Shown here: positions 5,207-6,520 of the stretch, piece by piece | Layout of the letters: every line of letters begins with the position of its first letter | Position numbering within the stretch: the stretch's first letter is position 1 | Source: an uncultured Flavobacteriales bacterium | GTDB taxonomy: Bacteria; Bacteroidota; Bacteroidia; Flavobacteriales; UBA1820 | Assembly (NCBI GenBank): GCA_959608625.1 | Contig: CAUHQV010000059.1 | Span: 1 to 6,520, forward strand | DNA length: 6,520 nt | Reading direction: 5' to 3' | Made by a program: the position numbers and the translations under genes | The notes under the pieces: generated by a model | The model's database searches: none | Told to the model about the DNA's origin: nothing | The model's input: the letters and a program-made list of their open reading frames with translations, nothing else

Positions 5207-5844
5207 GCCAATACCTCGTTTTTCTGGTAGGTATTGTAGCCCAGATACTCTTTTCAGGACGCCTTCTGGTGCAATGGATCGCCTCCGAACGGGCCAAAAA
5301 GGTGCTTTCCCCTACTATTTTCTGGCAGATGAGTATGGCTGCATCGGTCATTTTGTGCATATACGGGTGGCTGCGGAACGATTTCGCGATCATCGCCGGA
5401 CAAGTAATCGCTTATTACATCTATATATGGAACCTGCGGGCTAAAAAAGCCTGGTTCACCATGCCGGGAATCGTACGGTTCGTCATTTTATACCTCCCCC
5501 TGGCCGCCCTTTGCTATTTCGCCGTCGATTGGCGCAATACAGTGGAGCATCTTTTCCGGCAGGAAAACATACCAGGCTGGCTCATCGTTTTCGGCACGGT
5601 AGGACAATTCACGTTTACCCTGCGCTTTATCTACCAGTGGCGGTATTCTGCCCGGGCAGGAGAATCCCTACTGCCTATTACTTTCTGGGTGATAAGCCTT
5701 ACGGGGTCGGCCATGATCATCGCATACGCCATTATCCGCCGCGACCCGGTGCTGATCATCGGGCAGTCGACCGGATTTTTCGTCTACCTGCGCAATATCA
5801 TGATCGGCCGCAGAACGGTCAAAGAAGCAACTGCAAAAGATTAA
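5203..5844 (+). CDS. Duplicated LAB_N-domain membrane protein, possible sugar-lipid flippase
   Basis: This 213-residue protein belongs to the family named after the N-terminal domain found on some LpxB proteins (LAB_N), but carries no LpxB catalytic part. Residues 6-78 and 127-199 align without gaps at an offset of 121. Shared residues include the SGR/TLR arginine, QW, SxR, LxP, FW, R-x-D, GQ, a tyrosine and a final N. Each copy reads as three membrane segments. A further hydrophobic segment at about 89-108 joins them, giving 3+1+3, the plan of SWEET and PQ-loop transporters. The start ATG overlaps the glycosyltransferase stop, and the gene shares its stop region with the facing GT-C gene. 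Its place between a polyprenyl-phosphate sugar synthase and a GT-C enzyme suggests it moves the lipid-linked sugar across the membrane. That function is inference; the family's biochemistry is unsettled. Confidence 0.9.
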   Translation: MSQYLVFLVGIVAQILFSGRLLVQWIASERAKKVLSPTIFWQMSMAASVILCIYGWLRNDFAIIAGQVIAYYIYIWNLRAKKAWFTMPGIVRFVILYLPLAALCYFAVDWRNTVEHLFRQENIPGWLIVFGTVGQFTFTLRFIYQWRYSARAGESLLPITFWVISLTGSAMIIAYAIIRRDPVLIIGQSTGFFVYLRNIMIGRRTVKEATAKD

Positions 5845-6520
5845 TCTTTTCCCCCTACTACATAAAAACTAAAACTGCCTTTCTTTATCTCCGGGGACAG
5901 TTCCTTTATATGTGCGGCAAAAATGCTGTCGTGGCGGATTTCCACATCCCGCACCAGAAGCAGCGACTTTTCAGGCAGGGCCTCCAGCGAATCGAGCTGG
6001 GGCATGTCCCATATCCGGCGGAAAGACTCCCCGGTGAATACGTCCATATACCAGCCTTCGTCGAAATTGTAATACGCAAAATTTTCAATATCCTTCTCCC
6101 GGGCTATGCGGGAAGCTTCTCCGCCCAGGTATTCGAACCCGATATAAGGATTCACTTGGGGTATGACGAACGCCCCGGCGAATACCGCCGCCAGAAAACC
6201 GAAAGAAGCAGCCTTCACCCCCAAAGCCAGTTTTCCGCGGAAAATCGCCACAAGCGCCAGGATCCCGGCCACAGAAAGGACTGCCGACGAAGCATAAACC
6301 ATTGCCGCGCTTTCCAACCCGAAAGGCAATTTATCTTTTAATACAAAAACGGCAGGGAGCGCCAACGCAAAGACAAAGCAAGGAAGGGCCGCAGCAACCG
6401 AATACCACCGCGATGGGACTGTCCGGCCGATCCAGACCGCCGAGAGGTATACCATAAAGGGATAGGCGGGAACCAAGTAGATATCCAGTTTCGAGCTTAC
6501 CACCGACAGCATGACGAAAG
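5841..6520 (-). CDS. ArnT/PMT-like GT-C glycosyltransferase, C-terminal part (5' end outside window)
   Basis: The open frame runs off the right edge, so only the last 225 residues are seen. Counting from Met at 6512, the stretch SSKLDIYLVPAYPFMVYLSA (7-26) matches the lysine-centred KL-x-Y-x-x-P-x-x-P signature of ArnT and related PMT_2 (GT39/GT83) enzymes. Further hydrophobic segments lie at about 36-58, 68-91 and 96-120. A soluble tail (about 125-223) follows, expected in the periplasm. Such enzymes take a sugar from polyprenyl phosphate on the outer face and transfer it to lipid A, a glycan or a protein. The catalytic N-terminal loops are off-window, so completeness and acceptor cannot be judged. 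The gene is antiparallel to the LAB_N gene, and their coding regions overlap by 4 bp (TTAA). Despite opposite strand, its chemistry fits the neighbouring pair. Confidence 0.85.
   Translation of the reverse strand, partial: FVMLSVVSSKLDIYLVPAYPFMVYLSAVWIGRTVPSRWYSVAAALPCFVFALALPAVFVLKDKLPFGLESAAMVYASSAVLSVAGILALVAIFRGKLALGVKAASFGFLAAVFAGAFVIPQVNPYIGFEYLGGEASRIAREKDIENFAYYNFDEGWYMDVFTGESFRRIWDMPQLDSLEALPEKSLLLVRDVEIRHDSIFAAHIKELSPEIKKGSFSFYVVGGKD

Noticed and set aside
5511..6341. 276-codon plus-strand open frame across the LAB_N and GT-C genes
   Set aside because: It overlaps one gene in another frame and another antisense; both of those have clear family signatures.

Overview
The window looks like a chromosomal segment of a member of the Bacteroidota, most likely the order Bacteroidales. 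The grounds are near-TAnnTTTG -7 promoter elements ahead of three transcription units, mostly no Shine-Dalgarno sequences, a CarboxypepD_reg-like exported protein, and a LiaF-like/LytTR pair and LAB_N protein of a kind common in that phylum. The genus cannot be fixed from sequence alone. No rRNA, tRNA, CRISPR array, integrase or insertion sequence is visible.

Left part (1-1681): a complete radical SAM enzyme with a SPASM-like C-terminal cysteine cluster is read leftward (36-1247). Its probable -7 element is at 1314-1321. A 434-bp intergenic stretch (1248-1681) follows, holding a wobble-closed hairpin and a set of mutually exclusive short inverted repeats just ahead of the next gene. Middle part (1682-4132): an exported protein with an N-terminal CarboxypepD_reg-like fold and an unassigned, AT-richer C-terminal half is read rightward (1682-2551). 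It converges on a leftward two-gene operon with 4 bp between the genes. That operon encodes a LiaF-like membrane protein (3368-4132) and a membrane-anchored LytTR DNA-binding protein (2578-3363), probably an envelope-stress sensing pair. Its candidate promoter is at 4158-4189.

Right part (4133-6520): a 345-bp divergent intergenic region carries three perfect inverted repeats and two back-to-back promoter candidates. Then come a DPM1-like family 2 glycosyltransferase (4478-5206) and a LAB_N membrane protein (5203-5844), joined by an ATGA stop/start overlap. Facing them, and sharing the TTAA that holds both stop codons, is the 3' part of an ArnT/PMT-like GT-C glycosyltransferase (5841 to beyond 6520, minus strand). 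Together these three resemble a three-component envelope glycosylation module: a cytoplasmic enzyme makes polyprenyl-phosphate-sugar, a small membrane protein may flip it, and a GT-C enzyme transfers the sugar on the periplasmic side.

The most interesting observation is that the LAB_N protein is an ungapped internal duplication. Residues 6-78 align to 127-199, and the copies are joined by an extra hydrophobic segment, giving a 3+1+3 layout like SWEET transporters. That makes it a credible candidate flippase, but this function is inference.
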